64,000 nucleotides of DNA from an uncultured Cryomorphaceae bacterium. Lineage in GTDB: Bacteria > Bacteroidota > Bacteroidia > Flavobacteriales > Schleiferiaceae. Location: assembly GCA_913043005.1 (NCBI GenBank), contig CAJWKU010000007.1:1-64000 (forward strand), written 5' to 3'. A model generated the notes under the pieces. That model did no database searches and was not told the origin of the DNA. It saw only the letters and a list, made by a program, of their open reading frames with translations. Shown piece after piece: positions 8,476-19,100 of this stretch (position 1 is its first letter; every line of letters starts with the position of its first letter). Made by a program: the position numbers and the translations under genes.

Positions 8476-11400
8476 TTATTGAATTATTGCGACATTGAAA
8501 TTCTGTCTGTAGTCCTCTCCTATTAATCTTATGCGATACATACCCGCTGGTAGATCAAAATTAGGAAGGGTAGCACCTCCAGTAGAATTGGTATTAATCT
8601 CTCCTTGATATAAAACTCTGCCAAAGCCATCTACCACTTCATATTCTGCTGATGAGTTAGACGACCATCCCGAGACATTAAAAATCTGAGAGACTCCTTT
8701 TGGATTTGGATAGATCTTTGCCTTTGATCCTAATTCCGATTCGTTAATATTGGTTTCATTCAATGTATGAACAGATGTATCTCCCAGTGCACATTGATTT
8801 GATATCACAAGAGTAATCGTATAGTTCAAAGAAGGAACAGAATACAAATGCTGGATAAAATTAGCACCCGTTGATGATGTTCCATCGCCCCAATACCACG
8901 TAAATGTATTGGCATTTACTGAAGAAGTAGCATCAAACTGAACTAACATTCCACTCGCATTAGATGAAACAATAAACCACGTAAATTCAGCTATAGGCTT
9001 AGTGCATATTTCCAATGTATCCCCAACTGTGAGTGTATCCCCACAAATATTCAGTGCAGATAAACTGACATAATAGCTACCTCCAACGGCATAATTATTA
9101 ATTGGGTTAGCAAGATTACTTGTTTGACCATCGCCAAAGTCCCAGATGATACTTGAATAAACAGTAGAGTCTAGACCACTATTAAAGTCAGCCTGAAACT
9201 GATTCAAAGTATAGGTAAAAGGAGAAATCATCGTATCACAGACAGTTACAACTTGATTGGCCGAATCCATCTGTCCACATTGGTCCATAACCAGAAGCTC
9301 CACAGTATAAATACCATCGTTAACATAATTATGATTCGTTATTGGTCCCGATCCACTATTACCATCACCAAAGGTCCAGATATGATTTAATGAAGTTCCA
9401 GTACTAGCCGATCCGTCTAAATCAATGGCGAGACCATTTTGAGCTAGAGTGAAAGACGCTAACGGTGGTGGACAAGTATTCGTGCAAACTACACTTCCTT
9501 CAAATTTATAGCCAGTGGTTAAATTCCCTCCGGGTATGTGACTGGTAACAGTATCTCCAGAAGAGTTCATAAGATACCATCCTACTTGATTAGAGGCAAA
9601 CCCGGTATTAATAAACCTAACCCTGATGGTATCTCCATCGCATACATTCATAGAGAATAATGCAGACCCACCCGCTGTTAGAGTATAAGGCGTTATTGTA
9701 GACCCTATTGTCACACTTAGCTCATGGAAGGTTGTTCCTTGCCAATTACTCACCCATCCATTTGAATTCGCATCATTAAGCTCCAACGTATACTGACATC
9801 CATTGGTGCATGTGAATAACTGCACTGCGATCGGCCCAACGGAGTTAGAATAATCATTGGCACCACATGAATCTTGGACATATATATCGTAGAGAGCTCC
9901 AGGATTTAATCCTGTCAAGGTGTAAGGGTTGGAAGTTGTAGTAATCTTCGTTCCAGACCCTGGAGCAAACCCTGAAAGTCCATATTCGATAATAGCGGTT
10001 CCTGAACCTCCACCTGTCCATGTGACAAGTGTAGAAGTGGCATTAAGAGGTGTCGCAACTATGCTACTTGGATCCGGACATGTGGGCGCACTTGAAATAC
10101 TAAAATCATCAATGGCGATATCACTGGATTGTGATGCATTGACATTTTGCTTTCTTGCCTTGAACCTAACTTTCATAATTGGACCATAGCTCTGAGGTAT
10201 GGTGATAACCCGCTCCTGCCAGCTATTTCCCTGCGCTCCCACAAGAGAATCCACAGAAACCCATGAACCATTAACATTTTGGAAATCTATTCTCAGAGAA
10301 TTGATCGTGGTGCCATCCATATGATACCAAAAACGTAACTCTGGAAATGCTAAAGATGATATATCTATAGCAGGAGAAACTAGATATGCGATTTGTTCAA
10401 ACGGCGTGTAAGAAGCTTCAGTTAGAGCATAGTTTCCAAATCCTGAGGTATGATCTGCACTTGGACCAGTATTACCCGTTGGTGTACCTCCTGTACTTCC
10501 ACCCCAATGGTAAACTGCTGTTGCTCCAGTAGTACCTCCACTTGCAGGTGTTCTTGTCCAACAAGCCCCTATCGTTGAGCCTCCGTTATATCCTCCTTGA
10601 TTATTTGCATTTGGACCCGGATTCCAATTAATATCAAAGTTCTCAGTATGAGGAGCAACTATGGTGGCACACAATGTTGTTAAGGTATCTGCCTGACTCC
10701 AAGAACCAAAAGAGCTTGAAGAAGGACATGTCCGTCGTATCGAGACAAAGTATGTTGTTCCTGGATTTAATCCAGTCAATACATAAGGAGAAGAGGTAAC
10801 TGGAACTGTAGTTCCTGAACCTGGTAAACCTCCCCAAAGTCCGTAATTCAACTCAACACTACCAGAAAAACTTGAAGTCCAACTTATCGTTCCTGTTGTT
10901 GTCGTGGTGGTCGTGACCTGCAAAGAAGGCACTCCCGAACATGGAGGAGCATTGTCAATTGTAACATCATCTATTGATATATCAGCTCGATTATTAAAGC
11001 CTAAAGTCCGGTAACCTATCCAGTGGATTCGTACCTCATCACCAACATAACTAGATAAATCAATTACAGCTTCTAACCAAACGGCATTCGAATTGGCTTG
11101 CTGCTGTCCTGTAAGACTCCATAAATAGGTAATTGCTCCGTTTACTTCTATTTTCACAGCCATAGAATCCATAAGGCTTCCATACATATGGTACCAAAAT
11201 CTCAGTTCCGGAGTGGACAATGTGTCTAGGTCAATAGTTGGAGAAATTAAAGTAGTACTGGCTGCTCCATTATAGGACTCCGTGTACAAGTATTTTCCGT
11301 TTCCAGAGGTATGATCACCAGATGGACCTGTTTGATTCGTCGGAGTGGTACCAGTCCCTGGACGCCACCAATAGGTCAAACTCGAAGAAGAAATATTACT

Positions 11401-14400
11401 TCTGTTCCAGCACGTGTCAATAGATCCATAGGTAAAACCGCCTGGATCATTGTACCATTGGGAAGCTTCAAAATCTTCAGAGTACGGTGCAGTCAAAGTT
11501 CCGCAAAGAGTCAATGCTGAAGCCGGGCCTTCCCATGCTGAAGTGGATGAAACCGAGCAAGAGTCTTTCACATAAAAATCATAACCTGTTTGAGAGGAGA
11601 GTCCCGTGACAGTAAATGGATTAGTTCCAGCAGTAATAAATGTTCCAGCACCTTGAACAAAACCTGAAGGACCATATTCAATCATCCAATTTGTTGCACC
11701 TCCTGACGTCCATACAAGTTGGATTGATGTTCCTGTCAATGGTGTTGCTGTGAGTAATGTTGGAGCTGGGCACGCTGGTGCGTTGTCAATAGTTATATCG
11801 TCTATGGCTACATCACCTCTTCCAGCGCCTCCGCCCGATGGCTTTTGCCCACGGAAACGCAGTTGAATGCTATCTCCCAATGATGTTGTTGTCAAAGGAA
11901 CCTTGACTTGTAGCCAGCTATTCCCTTGGTCACCAGAAGCGGTATGTATTGGACTGTATGATCCACCGTTTATAGATATGGCAACACTGAACGTTCCCAT
12001 TTGATTCCCATACTGATGCTTCCAAAAAACCAATTCGGGGTTACTCAGTGTATCCAAGTCGATTATTGGAGTAAACAAATCCGCACTGGTTCCATTGTTA
12101 CCGCTAGCCTCTATGTAAGCATAAGAACCACTTCCTGATGTATGATCACTAGAAGGTCCGGTGTTCCCCGAGGGAGTTGTTCCAGTACCTCCACCCCAAT
12201 GGTAAGGCTGATTAAACCATGGCGTTCCCGTACCGGTTGAAGGATTTCTATTCCAACAAATATCTATTGTAGATCCGGAATTTGAAAAACCATTGCCTTC
12301 ATCAAAATTCAGATCAAAATCTTCCGAGTATGGAGCAGCAATTGTTGCGCATGGGGTATTGAAAGTTACCGGACCCACCCAATCAGAAACATCTCCTGGA
12401 CCACAACTGTCTCTTACATAAAACTCATAAGATGTACCAGGGGAAAGACCTGTTAGGGTGAATGGATTTGTTGAAGCAGTTGTAAACGGCACATATGCCA
12501 CTGATCCTGCTTGACCGTATGCGATATTCCACATCGTGGCACCTCCAGTTGTCCATGATAATGTTACAGATGTTGCAGATCCTGAATTTACAGTTAAAGC
12601 ATATGGATCTGGACAAGTAGGCGCTTCAATAATACCAACCTCATCAATTGCCAAATCACTTTGATTGGCGCTTCCTCGAATCGCTTTAAAACGAACCATT
12701 AGAGTATCAGAAGTAACTGCTAGGGTAAATGTAGTATCCTTCCATGCAGCATTCGCAGCTGTTTGTTGAGCACCTGAAAATACCAGAGTTGGAGTTCCCC
12801 ATCCATTGGAAGGATTCCATACCTCAAAGCTTAAAGAACCCATGGAGTTTCCAAATGCATGATAACTGAAAGTCAATGCAGGAGTAGTAAGCGAGGATAC
12901 ATCTACAGGAGGCATTCTCAAATAAGCTACCTGCCCTGGTAGTCCACTTGATGATTCTGTATAAGCAAAGTTCCCAGAGCCACTTACGTCCTGAGAAGGG
13001 CTTCCATATGTAGTTGGAGCGGCACTTCGGATATTCCAAGAGTATGGATCTGCTGAACTTGTGCATCCCTCTGGATCTCTAAACCAGCATGGAGCCAATC
13101 CATCACCAGTATTGTATACGCCGGTACCGTCTGACCATGCCGTGCCATCAAAATTTTCTAAAAATGGCAATACTGGAGCACATAACGTTTGAACAATGAT
13201 TGGACCATACCATGAGCTTGTATCTCCGGGACCACATATTGATCTTACAAAAACATCATATGTCTGTCCCGGTGATGCTCCCGTCAATGTGCCCGATGTT
13301 CCCGAAAACGCTGGACCTATTAAAGAATTCGTTCCCAAGGTTCCTTTTAGCTGATAACTGCTAGAGGTTCCGGTAACAGAAAAAGTAGCATCAGTAAAAC
13401 CAACATTCGTAGCTACTAAACCAGTTGGTGCTGGACATGTTGGACCATTTTCAAAAGTAATATCATCGATGGCCATGTCTCCAGTATTTCCAAAAGAACG
13501 AACGCCTCTGAACCTTACTCTAATGGTATCATTAGAGAGGCCTGCAAGAGAGACATTAATACTATCCCAAGCGACATTGGAAGATGTTTGTACCGCACCC
13601 GAATGAGTCCAGACATTATTTTGCCATCCTCCAGAAGGAGTCCAAACATCTAGAGCAAGTGTTCCGGTATTGTTTCCATACATATGCCTCCAAAAAGTAA
13701 TACTCGGGCTTGTCAAAGCGCTTATGTCTACAAGAGGAGAAGTAACAAGAGCATTATCTTGATAACCACCACCACTGGCTTCAGTGTAAAGATATTTTCC
13801 AGCAGCAGTTCCTGAGGTATGGTCAGAACTGGGGCCGGTATTATTTGTTGGCGTTCCCCCATCTTGAGTACCCCAAGCAAATGGCTGACCTCCTCCGGTC
13901 CCTGTTGGAGCCTGAGGGCTTCTAGTCCAACACGAGTCTATTGTGTTTCCGGCATTACTCCAACCATTTCCATCGCTCCACGCGGCTCCAGAGAAGGATT
14001 CCATGAAAGGCGCGGTAAGAGGATTACATAATGTTGTAATAGTCAAAGGACCTGCCCAAAGAGAAGAATTACCCACGCCGCAACTGTCACGCACATAAAT
14101 ATCATAACTCGATGCAGACATTAAACCGGTCAGGCTAGCAGATTGAGATGAAGCTGAAAGCCATGGCGATGTAGTATTCGTTGGACTGAATCCAACGGTA
14201 TCGTAACGCACTTGCCAATTCGTTGCACCTCCTGTTGTCCATGAAATATCCGCAGAATTAGATAAAACGGTTCCAGCAATCAAATTTGTTGGGGCAAAAC
14301 AAGTTGGTGCAGGGCCATAACTTACTTTTATCGACCATGAAGCAGAATCAACTTTATTGATTGTTGTATCGCATCCAAAACCTCCCCATGAGCGAAAAGC

Positions 14401-14829
14401 ATGCATATCAAAAACAAGCTTACCGGTAAGTGAAGGACCATTGGCAATATTTACTCCTTGACGGCTGTATGTTTGTGTGCCGCCCGTATTCCCTACTCCC
14501 TGAGAGATAGTTGCCTCCGACAGGCCTGTGCTGCGGCAAGTTACGTAGCTGAATTGCTCATTCATCCAACCTTGTCCAGCAGCTGGCGCTGTCATAGAAT
14601 AAGAAATATCTACACCATAAACCCAATTATTCGCAGGAATATTGGCGACAATAGAATCCGGGCATGTTGACGAACTTGATATCGTTGGTCCAGCACCTCC
14701 AACAAAAAGAGTTGATATTGATGGCCCCGAATGAGAAAATATGGAATCAACAATTTGCCCTTTCAGTACTGAACTAAAAACGAAAATCCCTAAAACTAAA
14801 ATGCTTTTAAAAAAACCTTTTGACATCAT
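8476..14829 (-). CDS. Giant modular T9SS-secreted surface protein (FN3/MAM/PKD)
   Basis: A 2117-residue exported protein. A signal peptide (residues 1-25) and a unique N-terminal region to about 176 are followed by alternating modules. FN3-like domains lie near 177-268, 465-550, 739-827, 1020-1109, 1297-1387 and 1584-1674. MAM-like jelly-roll modules lie near 269-463, 551-736, 828-1018, 1110-1295 and 1388-1582. Each MAM-like module ends in A/SIDD or AIDE plus a conserved beta strand, and four of the five carry a TGPSxDHTSG motif. A further beta module spans 1675-1785, then three PKD domains (about 1790-2030, each with a W.FGDG-like core). The last 80 residues are a T9SS type A sorting domain (KIYPNPKG ... 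LPAGMYRIRL). Likely an adhesin or glycan-binding surface protein; no catalytic domain is recognised. Either of two adjacent ATGs could be the start. Confidence 0.93.
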   Translation of the reverse strand: MMSKGFFKSILVLGIFVFSSVLKGQIVDSIFSHSGPSISTLFVGGAGPTISSSSTCPDSIVANIPANNWVYGVDISYSMTAPAAGQGWMNEQFSYVTCRSTGLSEATISQGVGNTGGTQTYSRQGVNIANGPSLTGKLVFDMHAFRSWGGFGCDTTINKVDSASWSIKVSYGPAPTCFAPTNLIAGTVLSNSADISWTTGGATNWQVRYDTVGFSPTNTTSPWLSASSQSASLTGLMSASSYDIYVRDSCGVGNSSLWAGPLTITTLCNPLTAPFMESFSGAAWSDGNGWSNAGNTIDSCWTRSPQAPTGTGGGQPFAWGTQDGGTPTNNTGPSSDHTSGTAAGKYLYTEASGGGYQDNALVTSPLVDISALTSPSITFWRHMYGNNTGTLALDVWTPSGGWQNNVWTHSGAVQTSSNVAWDSINVSLAGLSNDTIRVRFRGVRSFGNTGDMAIDDITFENGPTCPAPTGLVATNVGFTDATFSVTGTSSSYQLKGTLGTNSLIGPAFSGTSGTLTGASPGQTYDVFVRSICGPGDTSSWYGPIIVQTLCAPVLPFLENFDGTAWSDGTGVYNTGDGLAPCWFRDPEGCTSSADPYSWNIRSAAPTTYGSPSQDVSGSGNFAYTESSSGLPGQVAYLRMPPVDVSSLTTPALTFSYHAFGNSMGSLSFEVWNPSNGWGTPTLVFSGAQQTAANAAWKDTTFTLAVTSDTLMVRFKAIRGSANQSDLAIDEVGIIEAPTCPDPYALTVNSGSATSVTLSWTTGGATMWNIAYGQAGSVAYVPFTTASTNPFTLTGLSPGTSYEFYVRDSCGPGDVSDWVGPVTFNTPCATIAAPYSEDFDLNFDEGNGFSNSGSTIDICWNRNPSTGTGTPWFNQPYHWGGGTGTTPSGNTGPSSDHTSGSGSYAYIEASGNNGTSADLFTPIIDLDTLSNPELVFWKHQYGNQMGTFSVAISINGGSYSPIHTASGDQGNSWLQVKVPLTTTSLGDSIQLRFRGQKPSGGGAGRGDVAIDDITIDNAPACPAPTLLTATPLTGTSIQLVWTSGGATNWMIEYGPSGFVQGAGTFITAGTNPFTVTGLSSQTGYDFYVKDSCSVSSTSAWEGPASALTLCGTLTAPYSEDFEASQWYNDPGGFTYGSIDTCWNRSNISSSSLTYWWRPGTGTTPTNQTGPSGDHTSGNGKYLYTESYNGAASTTLISPTIDLDTLSTPELRFWYHMYGSLMDSMAVKIEVNGAITYLWSLTGQQQANSNAVWLEAVIDLSSYVGDEVRIHWIGYRTLGFNNRADISIDDVTIDNAPPCSGVPSLQVTTTTTTTGTISWTSSFSGSVELNYGLWGGLPGSGTTVPVTSSPYVLTGLNPGTTYFVSIRRTCPSSSSFGSWSQADTLTTLCATIVAPHTENFDINWNPGPNANNQGGYNGGSTIGACWTRTPASGGTTGATAVYHWGGSTGGTPTGNTGPSADHTSGFGNYALTEASYTPFEQIAYLVSPAIDISSLAFPELRFWYHMDGTTINSLRIDFQNVNGSWVSVDSLVGAQGNSWQERVITIPQSYGPIMKVRFKARKQNVNASQSSDIAIDDFSISSAPTCPDPSSIVATPLNATSTLVTWTGGGSGTAIIEYGLSGFAPGSGTKITTTSNPYTLTGLNPGALYDIYVQDSCGANDYSNSVGPIAVQLFTCTNGCQYTLELNDANSNGWVSNWQGTTFHELSVTIGSTITPYTLTAGGSALFSMNVCDGDTIRVRFINTGFASNQVGWYLMNSSGDTVTSHIPGGNLTTGYKFEGSVVCTNTCPPPLASFTLAQNGLAIDLDGSASTGTSLNHIWTFGDGNSGSGPITNHNYVNDGIYTVELLVMDQCGQMDSANQVVTVCDTMISPFTYTLNQFQADFNSGLDSTVYSSIIWDFGDGQTSNLANPINNYAVGGSYYVSLSALNICGDTLTVGDTLEICTKPIAEFTWFIVSSNASGMLVQFDATSSVNANTFTWYWGDGTSSTGANFIQHLYSVPSLNYTITLVISNQCALGDTSVHTLNETNINESELGSKAKIYPNPKGVSQIFNVSGWSSNSSAEYEVVDGFGRVLYQGEINTNSTGGATLPNFDLPAGMYRIRLIGEDYRQNFNVAIIQ

Positions 14830-14843
14830 ATGATATTTTGATA

Positions 14844-14892
14844 TGTAAATTTACATCTACTTTGCTCACTGACAGCTCAATTGGCGTGCCAA
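14844..14892 (-). promoter_or_regulatory. Upstream control region of giant T9SS gene: palindromes and sigma-54-like element
   Basis: Read on the minus strand, TTGGCACG-N4-TTGAG (14892 to 14876) matches the sigma-54 -24 element exactly and most of the -12 element (TTGA in place of TTGC). The same bases form a perfect palindrome TTGGC-GT-GCCAA (14881-14892). A second perfect 12-base palindrome TGTAAATTTACA lies at 14844-14855, closer to the ATG at 14829. I see no TAnnTTTG box for this gene. Function of either element is inference. Confidence 0.35.
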
Positions 14893-14944
14893 AAAGACAA
14901 AAAAATAATAATTTATTTCGATAATTATATTTTACCGCTAGCTC

Positions 14945-16120
14945 ATGAAGTTTCCTAAACAAGATGAAATAGATGATTTTATCCTCAAAAACAATAGCTT
15001 TAAGGCTGAAGAATTAAGACTAAAACATGCCTTCAGAAGTGGGTTTCATGTGCACATAAACCAAATGGAAGTGCGACAAAAAATGAGTCATAGATTTCCG
15101 GAACTGATAAATCGAAAAAATTATATTTTCCCTAAACCATCATTACTATCTCAAGCAAGCTCGGAAGCAACATCGCTTTGGAGAGCGAATCAAATGTCTT
15201 TAATCGAGCCGCTTACAAATGTTTTAGAGGTAACTGGCGGATCAGGAATTGATACTTGGGGACTCGAAAAAGCGGGGGCACAAAATATTGACATCTGTGA
15301 AACAAACGAAACACTCTGTGATATACTTAAATACAATGGTCAGCTCTTAGAAGGAGTTAGGAATATATTCAATACCGATTCAAATAATTTTAGTCCTAAA
15401 AAAAAATACAATTGGCTTTATGCCGACCCATCAAGAATTGACTCCAATGGAAACAGAGTTTTTCATCCTAAACAATGCTCTCCCAACCCAATAGAGTCAA
15501 TCATCAATTGGGAAAAGTGGGCTACTTATGTCGCCATCAAACTTTCTCCAATGCTGGAGCCACACCAAGTCCTCAAGTGGTTTCCAAATTGTAAATTCCT
15601 GATAACTTTGAGCGTTCGAAAGGAAGTTAAAGAATTGATCATGATATCTTCTCAAACTCATGTATCTGGGACTCAGATATTGGCCGTAGATCTCAACGAT
15701 AGTGGAACTGAGAATTATAGAATTTTATTAGACAAGTTTGAAATACAGAAGTCTAGCCCTCAACCGTTATCATACATATATGATCCAGATCCTGTAATAG
15801 TAGCCTCTAATGGCATTTCTTTTGTTTCAAACAAATGGAATCTAAAAACACTACATATCTCCAGTAGAATTCTTACTTCATCCGAATTTCATTCTGATTT
15901 CCCGGGAAGAATATTTGCAGTTATTAAAAAAGAAAAACCGTTCGAATTCGATTGGCCATCGGGTGCTTCTATTGTTTCCAGAAATTTCCCAACTAAAGTA
16001 GAAGAAATAAAAAAACGTTTAAAATGCAAGGAGAGTGCGGAACACTTTTTGTTTGCTTATACTGATACATCAAGAAAGAAGTGGTTTCTTAGATGTAAGA
16101 GAATCTTTATAACAAAATGA
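14945..16120 (+). CDS. SAM-dependent methyltransferase with THUMP-like domain
   Basis: A 391-residue class I methyltransferase. The SAM-binding glycine loop is visible as EVTGGSGIDTWG (residues about 95-106), an acidic strand end follows at ICETNE (117-122), and the catalytic-site motif reads YADPSR at 159-164, the DPPY/DPSR-type motif of this Bacteroidota family, followed by HPKQCSPNP. The C-terminal half (about 290-391) matches in position the THUMP-like domain normally found with this methyltransferase, which suggests an RNA substrate. The true substrate is not known to me. It is divergent from the giant T9SS gene and runs straight into the SBBP/PKD gene with 13 bases between, so the two may share a transcript although no functional link is evident. 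Confidence 0.8.
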   Translation: MKFPKQDEIDDFILKNNSFKAEELRLKHAFRSGFHVHINQMEVRQKMSHRFPELINRKNYIFPKPSLLSQASSEATSLWRANQMSLIEPLTNVLEVTGGSGIDTWGLEKAGAQNIDICETNETLCDILKYNGQLLEGVRNIFNTDSNNFSPKKKYNWLYADPSRIDSNGNRVFHPKQCSPNPIESIINWEKWATYVAIKLSPMLEPHQVLKWFPNCKFLITLSVRKEVKELIMISSQTHVSGTQILAVDLNDSGTENYRILLDKFEIQKSSPQPLSYIYDPDPVIVASNGISFVSNKWNLKTLHISSRILTSSEFHSDFPGRIFAVIKKEKPFEFDWPSGASIVSRNFPTKVEEIKKRLKCKESAEHFLFAYTDTSRKKWFLRCKRIFITK

Positions 16121-16133
16121 TTTCCAGATAAAA

Positions 16134-19100
16134 ATGTACCGGGTTTTGAAATATTTATTATTTCTCTCAAGCTTCTGCTTGGGAGCACAACCCCTATTCA
16201 TACCCAATGTAGGTCAATGGAAAGAATCATTTGTTGCAAAAATGGATCTACGATTTGGAGCCTATTTCTATGAGGAAAATGGTTATCGTGCTATTATTTA
16301 TAATCCTGAAGAACTTCCAAGCCATGATAACCACTCTCCCCAAAAGGCGGTATCACAGGTTGAAGCCCACTCCTTTTCTTGCGAATATGTTGGCTCAAAC
16401 AAACACCCAAAATTTCAAGGTATCCAAGAAAGCGGAGTGAAACGAAACTATTTCCTCGGCTCAGACCCTTCGCGATGGAAATCGGAAGTCCCAGAATATT
16501 CTGGATTTCAGTTAAAAAATATTTATGACAATATTGATTATAAAATCAAAAATGAAAATGGTAGCGCCAAATCCCTATGGCATATTCATCCAGATGGCAA
16601 TCCCCTAGATATTAAAATGACGTTTAAAGGGTTGAGCCCTAAAATAAATAAAGAAGGACAATTGGTTTTATTGACTGAGTTTGGAGAGATTATAGAAACT
16701 GCTCCAGTTGCGTATTCATTACCCAAAATGAAAAGAATAAAATGCTCATTTCAAATTGATGGAGATATCGTTTCCTTTAAATTGGGCAGATACAATAAAC
16801 AACAGTCGATTGTAATAGATCCCACATTAGTATTTGCGTCTTTTTCAGGAAGCACATCTGACAATTGGGGATATACAGCAACATATGATGACTTCGGTAA
16901 TTTATATGGCGGTGGAATCGTATTTAATCCAGGCTACCCAACAACCCTTGGAGTACTTGACCCAACTTATAATTCTGGAACTTCAGGTGGTGGGAATTAT
17001 GCAAATATGGATATTGGTTTGACTAAGTTTTCCAGTAATGGAGTACAAAGAATTTATTCTACCTATATCGGTGGAGGTCTTCCAGATCAAGCTCAATCGA
17101 TGATTGTTAATAATGCTGGAGAGCTGCTGATCTTTGGAACCACAGGATCCTCAGACTTTCCAATAAATGGAATGACCATTGCGGGTTATGACAAAACATT
17201 CAATGGAGGACCATCATATGGACCCGGGTCAGGATCTAACCTTCCGTTTGAATTTAACGCCGGAATAGATACATACGTACTGAAATTAAATTCAACTGGA
17301 ACAGCAATTACTGGCGGTTCTTTTGTGGGAAGCACTTCCAATGAAGGACTCAATCTAAGTCTCGCTAAAAACTACGGAGACCAAGCCAGAGGGGAAATAG
17401 TTGTCGATCAAAATGATAATATTTTTGTGATCACAACCTCAGGAGCATCAAGCTTTCCCGGAGCTGGTAGCTCAGGAGGGCAATCAGATGCGGTTATTTT
17501 TTCGATGAGTCCAAACCTGCAAAACCTAAGATGGTCAAGATTTCTCGGAGGAAGCGGAAAAGAAGCAGGTTCGGGAATAAAGGTTGCAAATAATGGGAAA
17601 ATATATGTTACCGGAGCTACGACATCTACTAATTTTCCAAATACGACAGGAGGTAAATATCCAAATTTTATGGGGTCCATAGATGGTTTTATAACTCGTC
17701 TCTCAGCATCAGGAGTTATAGAGCAAAGCACTTATTTGGGGACAAATCAAAATGACCAGAGTTTCTTTATTGATATTGATAAATATGGAGGAATTTATGT
17801 ATTTGGGCAGACTTTTGGACTGTGGCCCGTAAAACCTTCGTCAGTTTGGAGCACTCCCTCTGGTGGGCAATTTATCCAGAAGTATAATAGCAATTTGAGC
17901 AATACCATCTTCAGCACAAAGTTTGGAACCGCCAATAACAGTATCAATATCGTTCCAACCGCTTTTAATGTTGATGAATGCTTAAATATTTTAATGTCAG
18001 GCTGGGGAGGTGAGACAAATGGCGGAAGCTCAGGTGCTGGAGGGTCTACCAATGGTTTGTTCACAACTACAGATGCAATCCAAAAAACTACGGATGGAAA
18101 TGATTTCTATTTTTTAGTCATGGAGCGCAACGCATCGGCCGTACTTTACGCATCTTTTTATGGCGGGTCAGGGAATGAGCATGTAGATGGGGGTACATCG
18201 CGCTTTGCGCCTGATGGTACAATTTATCAAGCAGTTTGCGCCGCATGTTCGAATGGAAGCTTTCCAACAACCCCAGGAGTGGTTTCCCCGACCAATTTAT
18301 CTCCCAATTGTAACCTCGGAGTGATAAAAATTGATTTTGAGACATCAGTGACAGCAGACGCATCAATAGATTACGAAGCTGACGTTGATACCATCTGCGA
18401 TAATTTGAGAGTTTCATTTACAAATAACTCATTAAATGCAAATCAATTTTTTTGGGATTTTGGTAATGGCCAAACCTCTACTGGAAAAGAGCCAACGGTT
18501 ATTTTCACCAAAGGAACTTACACAATAAAATTGGTAGCAACAGACACAGTTTGTGATATATCTGACAGCACTTCTTTAACCATTAACCACGACCAAGGGC
18601 TATTTCCAACAGCAGATTATAGCACTGAATATTTTCCATGCGATCGAGAGTTTAAAGTGACTTTTCTTAATGAAAGTGATGGCTCTCAGAAACATGAATG
18701 GCGTTTTATTGATGGATCAATACAATTCGGAGACACAGTTGATTTTTATTTTAGTAAACCAGGAACTTTTGAAACTCAACTCATAGCTTATGACACAACC
18801 TGCGGTACTTCAGACACTATATTTAAAACTGTCACCTTTGATCCAGATTGGCCAGGACCAGAAGTTAGTGTCTCCCCGGATTCATGTAAAGATGGAAGAA
18901 TAAGAGTTAATGTTGAATATGGGACCGACACGTCAAGCTACATATATAAATGGACCTTTGAAAATGGTATAACAGATACAGGTCGAGTAGCAACATACAG
19001 ACTTCCCGCTAGCGGAACTTATTCAGTTCATCTGGACTTAATCGATACGATATGCAACGCTGTTTATGGATATGATTTCACCTCTACAATCTTAAGATTA

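Noticed and set aside
10880-10925. Run of threonine codons as a frameshift or slippage site
   Set aside because: The run is eight or so mixed threonine codons within an FN3-like domain and the frame continues normally on both sides.
8476-14829. Antisense open frames across the giant T9SS gene as separate genes
   Set aside because: They are short, lack start signals and match no protein pattern; codon bias of the main gene explains them.
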